From: Pseudomonadota bacterium
GTDB lineage: Bacteria > Pseudomonadota > Alphaproteobacteria > SP197
NCBI GenBank assembly: GCA_039028155.1
Contig: JBCCIS010000015.1
Location: 36,772-100,771 of the forward strand
DNA length: 64,000 nt
Reading direction: 5' to 3'
Shown: positions 36,265 through 45,301 of the stretch, piece after piece
Numbering within the stretch: the stretch's first letter is position 1
Layout of the letters: each line of letters begins with the position of its first letter
Position numbers and translations under genes: made by a program
Notes under the pieces: model-generated
Told to the model about the DNA's origin: nothing
Seen by the model: the letters and a program-made list of their open reading frames with translations, nothing else
Database searches by the model: none

Positions 36265-37107
36265 ATGATCAAACGCGTGCTGGTCGGCGTCTGCCAATCG
36301 CCGGCCCAGAACGACATGGCATCCCTGGCCGTCACAATCGCCCAGAACGCCGGCGCTAGCGTCACGGGCCTCGCCGTGGTCGATGCCGACCGCATCGCGC
36401 CCGTGTCACCGGCAGTGACCGGCGTCTACTCGTCGCAAATCAAACAGCGCGAGAGCGAGCTGGCGGCCGCGCGCGATCAGGCGGACGTCCACATGGCGCC
36501 GCTGCGCAAGGCGGTCGAGGCAGCGGGCGTGCCGTTCCATGAAATGAAACTGGAAGGCGACAGCGCCGACGTGCTGCAGGACGCCTGGCGCTTCCAGGAC
36601 CTCTTTTTGATGGCCAACCGTCCGTGGCCACCCGGTGAGCGCACGGCCATGCAGGTGACGGCGGTGTTGCGCCTGATCGCCAGCGGTGTTCGCCCGGTCA
36701 TCGCCGTCCCGCCAGGCGCGGCGGCCGCGCCCAAGACCGTCATGGTCGCGATGTCCGGCTCGCTGGAATGCGCGAAGTCGATGAAGAACCTCTTACAGAT
36801 GAACATCTGGCCCGAGGCGGCGCTGCACCTGGTGACCTCGGCGCCGGTCAAAACGGGCGAGCCGGCCGAGCAGCTTCTGGAGCACGCAGCCGAGTTCGCC
36901 CAGTCCTATGGCCGCCAGACATCGACCGAGATCATCGAACGCCCGGCCGACCGCACCGGCGCCCTGCTCGGCGCCGCCGAGGAGGTTGGCGCGGAAGCGA
37001 TTGTCATCGGCTCAAGCTACAAACGCTTCCTGGCCGTGCAACGCTTCGGCAGTCACGCGCAAGAACTGCTGCAACGCTTCCCCGGCGCGGTGTTCGTCTC
37101 GCACTAG
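36265..37107 (+). CDS. universal stress protein, tandem UspA domains
   Basis: 280 residues with two Usp-like halves. The first is MIKRVLVGVCQSPAQND to about 145, the second starts PKTVMVAMSGSLECAKS. The nucleotide-binding pattern near the end is AIVIGSSYKRFLAVQRFGSHAQELL, seen in parts (a GxS/T form). ATP binding is plausible only for the second half. GGAG lies upstream. Stress role by family; no partner nearby. A lower-G+C patch begins after the stop. Confidence 0.82.
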   Translation: MIKRVLVGVCQSPAQNDMASLAVTIAQNAGASVTGLAVVDADRIAPVSPAVTGVYSSQIKQRESELAAARDQADVHMAPLRKAVEAAGVPFHEMKLEGDSADVLQDAWRFQDLFLMANRPWPPGERTAMQVTAVLRLIASGVRPVIAVPPGAAAAPKTVMVAMSGSLECAKSMKNLLQMNIWPEAALHLVTSAPVKTGEPAEQLLEHAAEFAQSYGRQTSTEIIERPADRTGALLGAAEEVGAEAIVIGSSYKRFLAVQRFGSHAQELLQRFPGAVFVSH

Positions 37108-37442
37108 GAGCACCTTCTGCGCGCTAACGCGGCGGCAAAGTCTGCTTGGAAGAGTTGCGGGGACGTTTCGCCATCGTTCCAGCTTGGCTGAAACCGGGCT
37201 GATTTCCCCATCAGATGATCGAGTCTGCATACTCCATCCTCAACTTCTTCTCGGGGTTCAGACTATAGCAATTGATGATCCACTGTTAGCTCACCGGTCG
37301 GTGGGTCTCAGCCTTACTCCAATGCCACACGAACATTTGCTACGCGGGACATAGCGGTCCTTGCGAACTTCGATGTATGCGCGTGCTTTTCCCAACCGGA
37401 AGAGCCGAGACCTACGCCTGCACTCCAAAACCCTTTGCCTCT
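37108..37442. other. non-coding, lower-G+C stretch
   Basis: About 335 bases after the stress-protein gene with no convincing frame on either strand. G+C looks lower than around it by eye. I see no repeat, RNA or insertion-sequence end. It may be decayed sequence at the edge of an acquired patch that continues to about 39280. Confidence 0.5.
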
Positions 37443-37784
37443 CTAAGTCTGCGCGTAAGGCAACTTGTGCTGCTCCAGATCGAACTGCTTCACCATGGCT
37501 TCGCTTGGCGGCCCCACGGCAACGGTCTGTTTTAGATCAACGGTGGCCGTCCACTCCTGCAAGAGAGGTGCAGTGTTTTGGGTGTTTGATCCGAGGACAA
37601 CCTCATCGGACTATCGCTCGATATGGCAGAATGAGCCATTAGCGTGGCGGTGAGTTTCGTAGACAGTGGTGCCATCTCCTATCGCTGAGAATTGACGCTG
37701 TTCGGCGTTGACTTCTTCAAAGTGAGGCCGTCTGTCGTCCGGAACAACGAAGATTATGACGAGGTTGAGGTGGGTGGTGTTCAT
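37443..37784 (-). pseudogene. hypothetical gene broken by an in-frame amber codon
   Basis: The frame from ATG 37784 reads as 57 protein-like residues (MNTTHLNLVIIFVVPDDRRP onward), meets TAG at 37611-37613, and then continues open for 55 more sense codons (SDEVVLGSNTQNTAP… to LPYAQT) before TAG at 37443. Composition and residue mix after the stop stay like those before it. I infer one nonsense mutation in a former 113-residue gene. No family recognised. The start has only a weak ribosome-binding site, so a chance frame is possible. Confidence 0.4.
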
Positions 37785-37874
37785 TCGTTTTCTTCGAGGT
37801 GCCATAGAGGCCAACATCCGTGGCACCGCTTAGCTCACGACGGCGATGCGGCGCTATTGGAACTGGGACTCAAC

Positions 37875-38438
37875 TCAGTTCGAGGGTGGGAAAGACTCAA
37901 ACTCTTGGACAAGGTACTCGACGTTGACCTTGTTTACTTTCCAACCGGCATCGGTTCTGGTGACACCGAATTCATAGTTCACCCAACGATAGCCGCGCAG
38001 CATACCGCCGTCTTCGGTGTATTGCCCTGCAGGGGTGTTCTCAAGCACGATCACGCCTTTGCTGTAGACATCAGCATTGTCAGCATCATTGAAGTAAATG
38101 CGTTCATTTGACGTCACGTGATGGATGACAATCCGCTCTGCAGATTCATAGAAGCCTCTCCACCGTGCCAGAATTTCGTCCTCTGTCTTCATCACCGACG
38201 GGGCGTTTACAGGCTCTCCAATCGTAGTTTCGAGTTCTGGCTCCAAGAGGTCTGCGACGACGTCCCATTTCGCAGTGTCCACGGCGAGCGTCAGGTTAGT
38301 GACGACCCGTTGAATCTCGAGAACATCGACAATGTTCTCAGAGGTGATGGGCTGGCCCAGAGATTTATCCTCTTCGGCGAAAGCTGGCGCGGCTGTGGTC
38401 ATGAGAGCAGCAGTGCATAGAGCAGTGATTGAGCGCAT
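37875..38438 (-). CDS. exported SnoaL/NTF2-like protein
   Basis: 187 residues with a signal peptide (MRSITALCTAALMTTAAPAFA, then EEDKSLG). The rest fits a SnoaL_4-like cone-shaped fold: ITSENIVDVLEIQRVVTNLTLAVD in parts, WDVVADLLEPELETT, GFYESAERIVIHHVTSNERIY in parts and WVNYEFGVTRTDAGWKV. A binding pocket for a small molecule is likely but the ligand is unknown. It is divergent from the TetR gene at 38584 with two operators between. G+C is lower than in its neighbours. Confidence 0.78.
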   Translation of the reverse strand: MRSITALCTAALMTTAAPAFAEEDKSLGQPITSENIVDVLEIQRVVTNLTLAVDTAKWDVVADLLEPELETTIGEPVNAPSVMKTEDEILARWRGFYESAERIVIHHVTSNERIYFNDADNADVYSKGVIVLENTPAGQYTEDGGMLRGYRWVNYEFGVTRTDAGWKVNKVNVEYLVQEFESFPPSN

Positions 38439-38499
38439 AGCATTCTTCCTTTGATCAAAGTTGCTACCGACAGATCATCGGATCTGAGGGTATACTTTT

Positions 38500-38554
38500 G
38501 TAAACACGCTGTTTACTTATTGACGAGAGAATAGATTGTAAACAGCCTTTTTAC
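38500..38554. promoter_or_regulatory. paired TetR-type operators
   Basis: GTAAACA-CGC-TGTTTAC at 38500-38516 is a perfect palindrome. GTAAACA-GCC-TTTTTAC at 38538-38554 is a copy with one mismatch. The centres are 38 bases apart, between the divergent NTF2-like and TetR genes. They are likely bound by the adjacent TetR product and control both genes. Confidence 0.75.
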
Positions 38555-38583
38555 ATTTTTCCTCGCTCAACGAAGGAAAAGAC

Positions 38584-39177
38584 GTGAAACTAACTGATAA
38601 GAAACGCAAAAATATTCTCGCAGCAGCGGTAAGAGAGTTTCAGGAACACGGCTTTCGAGGGGCAAAGACGACCCGCATTGCCAGCAATGCGGGTGTTTCG
38701 AGTCGCACGCTCTACAAACACTTCGACAGCAAAGAAGCTCTGTTTAAGGAAATCTCAGAGGCGATGATCAAGAAGAAGGGTGCCATCGGTCATGCTCCTT
38801 TTGATCCCGAACGCGATCTGAAAGAGCAATTGGAAGAATTGGTCACCGAATATGTCGAGAAGCTGACAGAGCCGGATACAATCGCAATCACACGGATGGT
38901 GACCGCCGAAATGCTGATCGATCAAGAACGGTCGAAAGCCTATGTCGCAGAAATCGCGAAGTTCCAAAACCCCGTCACTCGGTTAATCGCAGAAGCAATG
39001 GAGGCGGGGGCTATTCGCGCCGGGGATGCGCACTATGCGTCACGGCAGTTGCACGGCCTCATCAGAGAGTTCTTCTACGCGCCAGAGTTCATGTTTGGCT
39101 CAAAACAAAACACAGATGGTGTAATGTCGGACTGCTTGGACATGTTCTTGGAGCACTATGCAGTGAGCCGCAAATAG
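38584..39177 (+). CDS. TetR family transcriptional regulator
   Basis: 197 residues. N-terminal HTH: ILAAAVREFQEHGFRGAKTT, then RIASNAGVSSRTLYKHFDSKE. The C-terminal domain resembles TetR_C_7/AefR-like members. The codon use is visibly poorer in G+C than in neighbours, like the divergent NTF2-like gene, so both may have come together by transfer. A site AAGGAAAAGAC lies just before the GTG/ATG region; the ATG at 38584 fits. Confidence 0.9.
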   Translation: MKLTDKKRKNILAAAVREFQEHGFRGAKTTRIASNAGVSSRTLYKHFDSKEALFKEISEAMIKKKGAIGHAPFDPERDLKEQLEELVTEYVEKLTEPDTIAITRMVTAEMLIDQERSKAYVAEIAKFQNPVTRLIAEAMEAGAIRAGDAHYASRQLHGLIREFFYAPEFMFGSKQNTDGVMSDCLDMFLEHYAVSRK

Positions 39178-39319
39178 CTTTCAGGCAACAAGACGATAAC
39201 GCTAGTCCTGCCGTTCGTGCATTGTGCAGCATTGGTAAATTTGGGCTCAATCCGGACCTTCGATACAACCGCACCGAATGGCGTCCGTCCGATCCGTGCA
39301 GCGACCTGAGCGATTTGGT

Positions 39320-40027
39320 CTAATCAAATGGTCTTCCGATGGCGCATTTGGTGCCCAAACGTCCCTGAACGGCGTCGCTGGTCAGTTCGCGGCGGGCGTT
39401 TCGGCCGATCCAGCGGGCGGTCTTATTGTCCATGGCGATGAGGCCTTCGGCGAGTGCCAGGGCTTTCGCGTTGAGCGCGGCGTTGCGCTTGCCGATCTGG
39501 CGCAGCGACCAGTTGACGGCTTTCTTGACGAAGTTGCGCTCGTCGGTGGCGGCGCCGCGGATGAGCGGCAGATAGGCCAGAAAAACCTTGTCGGGCGCCT
39601 TCTTGTCATGCACGGAGAGCGTCGCGATCAGCGCGAAGCCAGCGCGGCGCACGAAGGTTTCCTTGCGCCTGCACCACGCTTTCGCCTTGGCGTGCGCGAA
39701 GGGCGTCTTGCGCAACAGGCCCATGCAAAGCTGGTCGCAGACATCCCAGGAATCGACGTCGACGACCCAGCGCTCGGCCTGATCCTCGTCGACCTGCTTG
39801 GGATCGTCGACCAGGACGGCCAGGATGCGGGCTTCGTGGATGCCGCTTTGCCACAGCGCCTCGGCAAGCCCGTGGTCGCGGCCCAGTCCCCTAGCGATTT
39901 CACGCAGGTCGGCGACGGAAATGCCGAGGGTGCCCTCGGGGTTGATGCCGAAGCGCGCCATGCCCGCGACGTTCTCGGCGTTGCGCATCGCCCTCAGGCG
40001 ATCGAGGACGGCCGCGACATCCGTCAT
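39320..40027 (-). CDS. DNA alkylation repair protein (AlkD-like)
   Basis: 235 residues, HEAT-like repeat glycosylase family that removes alkylated bases. Typical stretches are DLREIARGLGRDHGLAEALWQSGIHEARILAVLVDDP (in parts), WDVCDQLC and the buried FVRRAGFALIATL, with KAVNWSLRQIGKRN. The active-site Asp/Trp pair of AlkD may be W93 and D95 in SWDVCDQ. Function by family; substrate specificity untested. No partner nearby. Confidence 0.87.
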   Translation of the reverse strand: MTDVAAVLDRLRAMRNAENVAGMARFGINPEGTLGISVADLREIARGLGRDHGLAEALWQSGIHEARILAVLVDDPKQVDEDQAERWVVDVDSWDVCDQLCMGLLRKTPFAHAKAKAWCRRKETFVRRAGFALIATLSVHDKKAPDKVFLAYLPLIRGAATDERNFVKKAVNWSLRQIGKRNAALNAKALALAEGLIAMDNKTARWIGRNARRELTSDAVQGRLGTKCAIGRPFD

Positions 40028-40043
40028 GCCGGCGGTGCCGTGA

Positions 40044-40940
40044 TTAGTCGCGCCAGATCGGGTTCGACCAGGCGCGCCTACCGGCCTTGTCGGCGACCGT
40101 GACGCGGAACCAGCTGTCCTTCAGCCGTTTCAGCGGCAAGGTCGCCTGCTCCATGTCATCGCCCATGACCATGGCCGACTTCGAGCCCCGGCCCTGCAGC
40201 GAGATGACCGCGGCGGGCGAGCAGCGGATCGTGACCTCGTCCTCGTCAACGTCGACGCCGTGGATCTCCGGGCCCTGGCTTGAGTAGTAGCGCCCCGCCT
40301 TCAACGATTCAGTCAGCGCATCGGGGTCCAGTTCCTCGGCGTGCACCATGACCCAGCCGCCGAGCCAGTCATGGGTCAATTGATGGGCGTCGTCGGTGGC
40401 GTAGCCGCTGAGCCGCCAGCCCTCGTTCAACAGCACGTCCAGAAACGGCCAGTCATGGCCGCGATCGACCTCGATGGCGCTGCCGTGGTTGTAGATCTCG
40501 ATCGCGTGGGCGTTCGGGATCTGGCGCGCGTCGTTGTGGGTCAGCCCGTACCAGGACGGGTGGACGATGCCGACAAAGGCGCCGGCCTGAAAAGCGCGCT
40601 CGGCAAGCTCCGGCCCTGTCTCGTCAGGCTTGTTGGGTTCGAAATCGAGCGGCAGGCCGATGCCGTGGACATGCCAGATCTCGTCGACCTCGGTACGCGG
40701 CGCGTGAAGCTCCGCGGCGATGATGGTGGTGAAGTCCTTGGTGCGGTAATCGCGGGTGTCGGACACGGGATAGCCGTAGCACTCCATGAAATGGTCGGAG
40801 AGCGCCAGGAAGTCGTAACCGGCATCGCGGTAGGCCGCGCATACCTTGTCCGGCGCGTGGACGCCGTCGGAGTTGGTCGAGTGGGTGTGGAGGTTGCCCT
40901 TGTAGAACTGGCCCGGCCGGCCGAATGGCAGATTGAGCAT
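40044..40940 (-). CDS. PHP-domain metal-dependent phosphoesterase
   Basis: 298 residues from ATG 40940. The polymerase-and-histidinol-phosphatase fold starts YKGNLHTHSTNSDGVHAPDK (first metal motif HTHS), then FLALSDHF (His) and VGIVHPSWYG (His). YATDDAHQL supplies the last Asp and His. The C-terminal 80 residues form a beta domain (AVISLQGRGSKS). The true substrate is unknown. An upstream in-frame extension to 41258 lies over the divergent GNAT gene and is not coding. Confidence 0.83.
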   Translation of the reverse strand: MLNLPFGRPGQFYKGNLHTHSTNSDGVHAPDKVCAAYRDAGYDFLALSDHFMECYGYPVSDTRDYRTKDFTTIIAAELHAPRTEVDEIWHVHGIGLPLDFEPNKPDETGPELAERAFQAGAFVGIVHPSWYGLTHNDARQIPNAHAIEIYNHGSAIEVDRGHDWPFLDVLLNEGWRLSGYATDDAHQLTHDWLGGWVMVHAEELDPDALTESLKAGRYYSSQGPEIHGVDVDEDEVTIRCSPAAVISLQGRGSKSAMVMGDDMEQATLPLKRLKDSWFRVTVADKAGRRAWSNPIWRD

Positions 40941-41144
40941 GGTCGGCAAAATCCCCGCTGAAGCCGATGGTCGCCGCTGCGATATGGCAGCATGTTGTGA
41001 CAATTCCAACCATGGCAACACAAAATATTGGCGATGCATCCGATCCCAGGTCTGTGCCAGGCATCGCACGCGGCGAAATCGGCGACATTGCGCGCAGGAT
41101 CGATATGCTGCGCCACCATCGAAGCTGCTGACGACGGTTAAGCC

Positions 41145-41960
41145 ATGCCTCTTCTCGCCGCCGCGCCCATGACACAACGCCTGCGTTTCGACCGCTTCCG
41201 TGAGAGTGACGCCGACGACCTGGCCGCCATCCTGGCCGACCCGGAAGTGACCCGGCACATCACCGCCAACGGATCATCGAGCGAACGTTGCGCGGCGACG
41301 GCGCAAAACCGCATCGCCTGGCACAACAGCACGTGGGACGAGAAGGGCTATGGTGTGTGGGCGCTTCGTGTTCGCGACGAGACGGTCGCCGCTCCCGACA
41401 GGGTGATCGGCTGGTGCGGTTTCGTGCCGCCGGATATCGACGCGCAGGAACCGGAGATCCTCTATGGCCTGGCGCGCGACGTCTGGGGCGTGGGTCTGGG
41501 CCAGGAAGCCGCACGCGCGGCCATCGATTGGTTGTTCGAGACGACATCGCTGGCCGGAGCCTCGGCGATCATCTCGACCAAACTCAACCCCGCCTCGGTC
41601 AACGTGGTGACGAAACTGGGCATGACCGTGCGCGGCACGCTCGCCTACACCAACTTTCTGTCACCAGGGCCGCTAGCGCGTGACGTTCTGGACTATGAAC
41701 TCTGGCGGCTCGGCGATGGTCCCGCCGACGACAACGACACCCTGATCTTTCAAACCTGCTTTCGCATCGGTCAGTTGATGGCCGTCAACGACGTCGATCC
41801 CGATGCGATGGAAGCAGACTTGGCGGCAAAGGCGGCGCTACGCAGCGACGGCGACACCCAAGGTGGCGACGCCGCGCGCGCCGCGTTTCGCGCCGGCTTG
41901 GAAACGCCATGGATGGACTGGTTCTATCTCGATCGCGAGCGGCTGGTGCCTGCCATTTGA
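41145..41960 (+). CDS. GNAT family N-acetyltransferase, RimJ/RimL type, with C-terminal extension
   Basis: 271 residues. The first 180 are a RimJ/RimL-type acetyltransferase: TQRLRFDRFRESDADDLAAILADPEV in parts, ARDVWGVGLGQEAARAAIDWLF in parts (motif A) and NPASVNVVTKLGM. About 90 residues follow that are not part of that domain (from NDTLIFQTCFRIGQ to the end), acidic and helical, of unknown role. The substrate is unknown. Divergent from the PHP gene. Confidence 0.82.
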   Translation: MPLLAAAPMTQRLRFDRFRESDADDLAAILADPEVTRHITANGSSSERCAATAQNRIAWHNSTWDEKGYGVWALRVRDETVAAPDRVIGWCGFVPPDIDAQEPEILYGLARDVWGVGLGQEAARAAIDWLFETTSLAGASAIISTKLNPASVNVVTKLGMTVRGTLAYTNFLSPGPLARDVLDYELWRLGDGPADDNDTLIFQTCFRIGQLMAVNDVDPDAMEADLAAKAALRSDGDTQGGDAARAAFRAGLETPWMDWFYLDRERLVPAI

Positions 41961-42222
41961 GTCGCTAATGGCAAAACCGTGCCGGCCGCAACCTGCTCAA
42001 AGGTGGCATGTCACGCATACTCCCTCTTGATTATCGACAAGCCGGTCCTGGCGGAGAACGATAAGGGCAAGATTTCGGCTGGCTCTCGGCGGGATTTACA
42101 ACCGTCATCCGGACCGGAACAGAGCGCGTAAATGTGAACAGGAATTGCAGCTGAGCACGGTGGCAACACCATCGCGTGCACCCAAATGCACGGGGTAGAG
42201 GCTCGGATTGCGGAGGAAAAAC

Positions 42223-43149
42223 ATGGCGTTAAGCCGGCGAGACCTACTCGCATCGGCTGGCGGAGCGACATTGGGGGCGACGTTGCCTGGGCGTCTGTCG
42301 TGGGCTGGCGGTGAAGACCAGCTGACGCGCGTCATCCCCAGCTCTGGCCAGGAACTGCCGGTGATCGGCATGGGAAGCTGGATCACCTTTAATGTCGGAG
42401 ACGACGAAAACCTGCGCGACGAGCGCGCCCAGGTGCTGCAACGCTTCTTTGATCTGGGCGGCGCGATGGTCGATTCATCGCCCATGTACGGTACCGCCCA
42501 GGAAGTGATCGGCTATTGCCTGGATCACACGGTGAACAACGAAAACCTGTTCTCCGCGACCAAGGTCTGGACGCTGCTGCAGTCCGACGGTCCGGCCCAG
42601 ATGGCCGAGGCGCGCCAGCTTTGGGGCGTCGACAGCTTCGATCTGATCCAGGTCCACAATCTCGTCAACTGGGAGGGTCACATGGAGACCCTGCTGGAGG
42701 ACCGGGCCCGAGGCGAACTGAAGTACATCGGCATCACCACGTCTCACGGCCGCCGCCATGAGGAGTTCGAGGAGATCCTCGAGACCCAGCCGATCGACTT
42801 CATTCAATTGACCTATAACATCATGCAGCGCCAGGCCGAGCAGCGCCTGTTGCCGCTGGCTGCCGAGCGCGGCGTTGCCGTGGTCGCCAACCGGCCGTTC
42901 CAGGGCGGGACGCTGTTCGAGATGTTCGGCGAGCAGCCTCTGCCCGAATGGGCCGGCGAGCTCGGCGTCGAAAACTGGGCACAGTTCTTCCTGAAGTTCA
43001 TCGTCTCGCACCCCGCGATCACCTGCGCGATCCCCGCGACCTCCCGGGTCGACCACATGGACGAGAACATGGGCGCGCTCTATGGCGTGCTGCCAGATGC
43101 GGCGACACGTCAGCGGATGGTCGACTATGTGGAGAGCCTGTCGATCTAG
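42223..43149 (+). CDS. aldo/keto reductase with Tat signal
   Basis: 308 residues. The N-terminus has a twin-arginine signal (LSRRDLLASAGGATLGATLP), so the mature enzyme acts in the periplasm. AKR barrel motifs include IPSSGQELPVIGMGSW, the catalytic Asp/Tyr DSSPMYGTA, the Lys in SATKVW and the His in QVHNLVNW, all in order. NADPH-binding at the C-terminal side is less clear. I chose the ATG at 42223 because GGAGG lies eight bases upstream. It lies seven bases before the DUF6064 gene. Confidence 0.88.
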   Translation: MALSRRDLLASAGGATLGATLPGRLSWAGGEDQLTRVIPSSGQELPVIGMGSWITFNVGDDENLRDERAQVLQRFFDLGGAMVDSSPMYGTAQEVIGYCLDHTVNNENLFSATKVWTLLQSDGPAQMAEARQLWGVDSFDLIQVHNLVNWEGHMETLLEDRARGELKYIGITTSHGRRHEEFEEILETQPIDFIQLTYNIMQRQAEQRLLPLAAERGVAVVANRPFQGGTLFEMFGEQPLPEWAGELGVENWAQFFLKFIVSHPAITCAIPATSRVDHMDENMGALYGVLPDAATRQRMVDYVESLSI

Positions 43150-43155
43150 CGGACG

Positions 43156-43797
43156 ATGCTGCCGTTCGACGCCGACACACTGATCAGTCTCTATGGGCAG
43201 GTGAACCGGGCGCTATGGCCGGCGCAGCTGGCCGTCTTCGTTCTGGCCGCCGCGTTGGTCGCCCTTCCCTTCAAGCCGTTCGCGCAGGCCGGACGCCTGG
43301 CTGGCCTGGTCCTTGCCGGCGGCTGGCTCACCTGCGGCGTGGTCTTTCACCTCGGCTACTTCGCGCCACTCAACTTCGCGGCGCCGATCTATGGCTGGTG
43401 CTTCGTCGCCCAGGCCCTGTTGCTGCTGTGGACCCTCGCCCTGCGCGGCAACGTCTGGTTCCTTTGGGACGGCAGTTTCTATGGCTGGGCGGGCCTGATC
43501 TTGGCGCTCGTGGCGCTGCTTGTCGCGCCTCTGGCCACGGGACTGTTCGGCGACGGCTTGGCGGCGGCCGAACTGCCTGGCCTGATGCCCGATCCGACCG
43601 CCCTCTTCACGCTCGCGCTTTTGCTCCTCGTGCGCGCCCGCGCGCCATGGCACCTGATCGTGCTGCCTTGCCTTTGGTGTCTGGTCGCCATGGCGACGGG
43701 CTGGATCCTGGAGGCACCCTCCTTGATGATCCTGCCCGCCGCAGGCGTTCTGGCCACCCTTTTGCTGATCGCCAAGAACCGGCGGGCTGCCGTGTGA
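43156..43797 (+). CDS. DUF6064 family membrane protein
   Basis: 213 residues with about six membrane helices. The N-terminus MLPFDADTLISLYGQVNRALWPAQ in parts and YFAPLNFAAPIYGWCFVAQALLL in parts match DUF6064 in pattern. Function unknown. It begins seven bases after the reductase stop, so the two are probably cotranscribed. Confidence 0.78.
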   Translation: MLPFDADTLISLYGQVNRALWPAQLAVFVLAAALVALPFKPFAQAGRLAGLVLAGGWLTCGVVFHLGYFAPLNFAAPIYGWCFVAQALLLLWTLALRGNVWFLWDGSFYGWAGLILALVALLVAPLATGLFGDGLAAAELPGLMPDPTALFTLALLLLVRARAPWHLIVLPCLWCLVAMATGWILEAPSLMILPAAGVLATLLLIAKNRRAAV

Positions 43798-45243
43798 TCA
43801 AGTGCTGGCGACGTGGACCGGCGGGCGGCGATCGCGCCACGGCGCCGCGACCTCGAGCGCACCGGCCAGACGCAGCAGAAGATCCTCCGCGCCGAAGCGC
43901 GCGACGAAATGCACGCCGACCGGAAGACCGTCCGCCGTCCAGTGCAACGGCAAACTGATGGCCGGCTGGCCGGTCATGTTGATCAGTGGCGTGTAGCAGA
44001 AGTAACCCATGAGGCGATCCATGATCGCCTGCATGTCCTCGCCCGCGTGGTTTAGATCAACCGTGCCGAGGGGCGCCGGCGGACGCGCAATGGTCGGCGT
44101 CATCAACACATCGTAGGTGTCAAAGAAACCCGCCATTTGGCGGCTGATCGTGTTGACCCGGTCAAGCGCCAGGATGAGGTCGGTGGCGCTCATGCCAAGA
44201 CCGCGCTCGTACATGGCGAGCACGTTGGGTTCGACGGTCGTGTCGTCGATGGGCCGTCCGGTCTCCGCCGCGACTGCGCCCAGCATGGCCGGTTTGGCCG
44301 AACACCAGAGATCGGCGAAGGTCGTGAAGTAGCTTTCGAAGCTGATCGCGGGGCTCGCCTCTTCGACCTTGTTGCCCATGCTTTCGAGCAGCGTCCCCGT
44401 CTTCTGCACCGCTTCGACGACTTGGGGATCGGGTGCATAGGGTCCCCAAGGCTGGGTCGACATGCCGATCCTGAGCGTCCTGGTCGGCGCGCCGACTTCC
44501 TGAACATAGGGACGAAAGGGCGGCGCGATCACAAATGCCTCACCCGGCGCCGGACCGTGCATGGCGTCGAGCAGTCCGGCGGTGTCACGCACGCTGCGCG
44601 TCATGCCAAGTTCGATGGGAAGCGGCGACACCAGAACTGAGCCGCCGGGCGCCTTCGTCACCCGACCGCGTGACGGTTTAAGGCCGACAAGGCCGCAGGC
44701 GCTGGCCGGGATGCGCAGCGACCCGCCGCCATCGCCGCCGCTGGCCATCGGCACCACGCCCGCCGCGATGATCGCCGAGGAGCCACCGCTGGATCCGCCG
44801 GAACTGTGGCCGGTGTTCCACGGGTTGCATGTCGCGCCGGTCAGAACGGATTCCGTGGTGCCGGTCGCGCCAAACTCAGGCGTCGTCGTGCGTCCCAACG
44901 ACACCAAGCCGGCGTCGCGGACGCGGCGCATCGTCTCCGTATCGTCGCGCGCGACGAAGCCCGCGGCCAGGCGGCTGCCCGACTCTCGCGTGCGGCCGGC
45001 TTCCGCGCAACCGAGATCCTTGATGAAGTAGGGAACGCCGCGAAACGAGCCGTCGGGCACCGCGTCGGCCTCGATGCCGCCGCGCCGGTCCTCGAAGATC
45101 TCGATGACGGCGTTAAGGTCAGGATTGACCGCCTCCGCGCCCGCGACCGCCAGCCGCTGCAACTCGCCCGCCGTCACCTCACCATCGCGCACCAGCCGCG
45201 CCAGACCGGTCGCGTCATAGGACGCGTACTCCGCAAGATTCAT
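43798..45243 (-). CDS. amidase signature family amidase
   Basis: 481 residues. The Ser-cisSer-Lys triad region is seen: FIKDLGC (Lys), GHSSGGSSGGSSAIIAAGVVP (cis-Ser, in parts) and SGGDGGGSLRIPASACGL (nucleophile Ser). The substrate is unknown (aryl or aliphatic amide). The ATG at 45243 has AGGAG six bases upstream; an in-frame extension to 45474 lies over the next gene. Convergent with DUF6064. Confidence 0.9.
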   Translation of the reverse strand: MNLAEYASYDATGLARLVRDGEVTAGELQRLAVAGAEAVNPDLNAVIEIFEDRRGGIEADAVPDGSFRGVPYFIKDLGCAEAGRTRESGSRLAAGFVARDDTETMRRVRDAGLVSLGRTTTPEFGATGTTESVLTGATCNPWNTGHSSGGSSGGSSAIIAAGVVPMASGGDGGGSLRIPASACGLVGLKPSRGRVTKAPGGSVLVSPLPIELGMTRSVRDTAGLLDAMHGPAPGEAFVIAPPFRPYVQEVGAPTRTLRIGMSTQPWGPYAPDPQVVEAVQKTGTLLESMGNKVEEASPAISFESYFTTFADLWCSAKPAMLGAVAAETGRPIDDTTVEPNVLAMYERGLGMSATDLILALDRVNTISRQMAGFFDTYDVLMTPTIARPPAPLGTVDLNHAGEDMQAIMDRLMGYFCYTPLINMTGQPAISLPLHWTADGLPVGVHFVARFGAEDLLLRLAGALEVAAPWRDRRPPVHVAST

Positions 45244-45301
45244 ACCGTACTCCTGGTTGACCGGCGCCAGGCTAACACGGTCAAGGATGTCCGGAAGCGG
45301 C

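Noticed and set aside
41001..41258. N-terminal extension of the PHP protein
   Set aside because: It runs over the divergent GNAT gene; the PHP fold begins just after ATG 40940.
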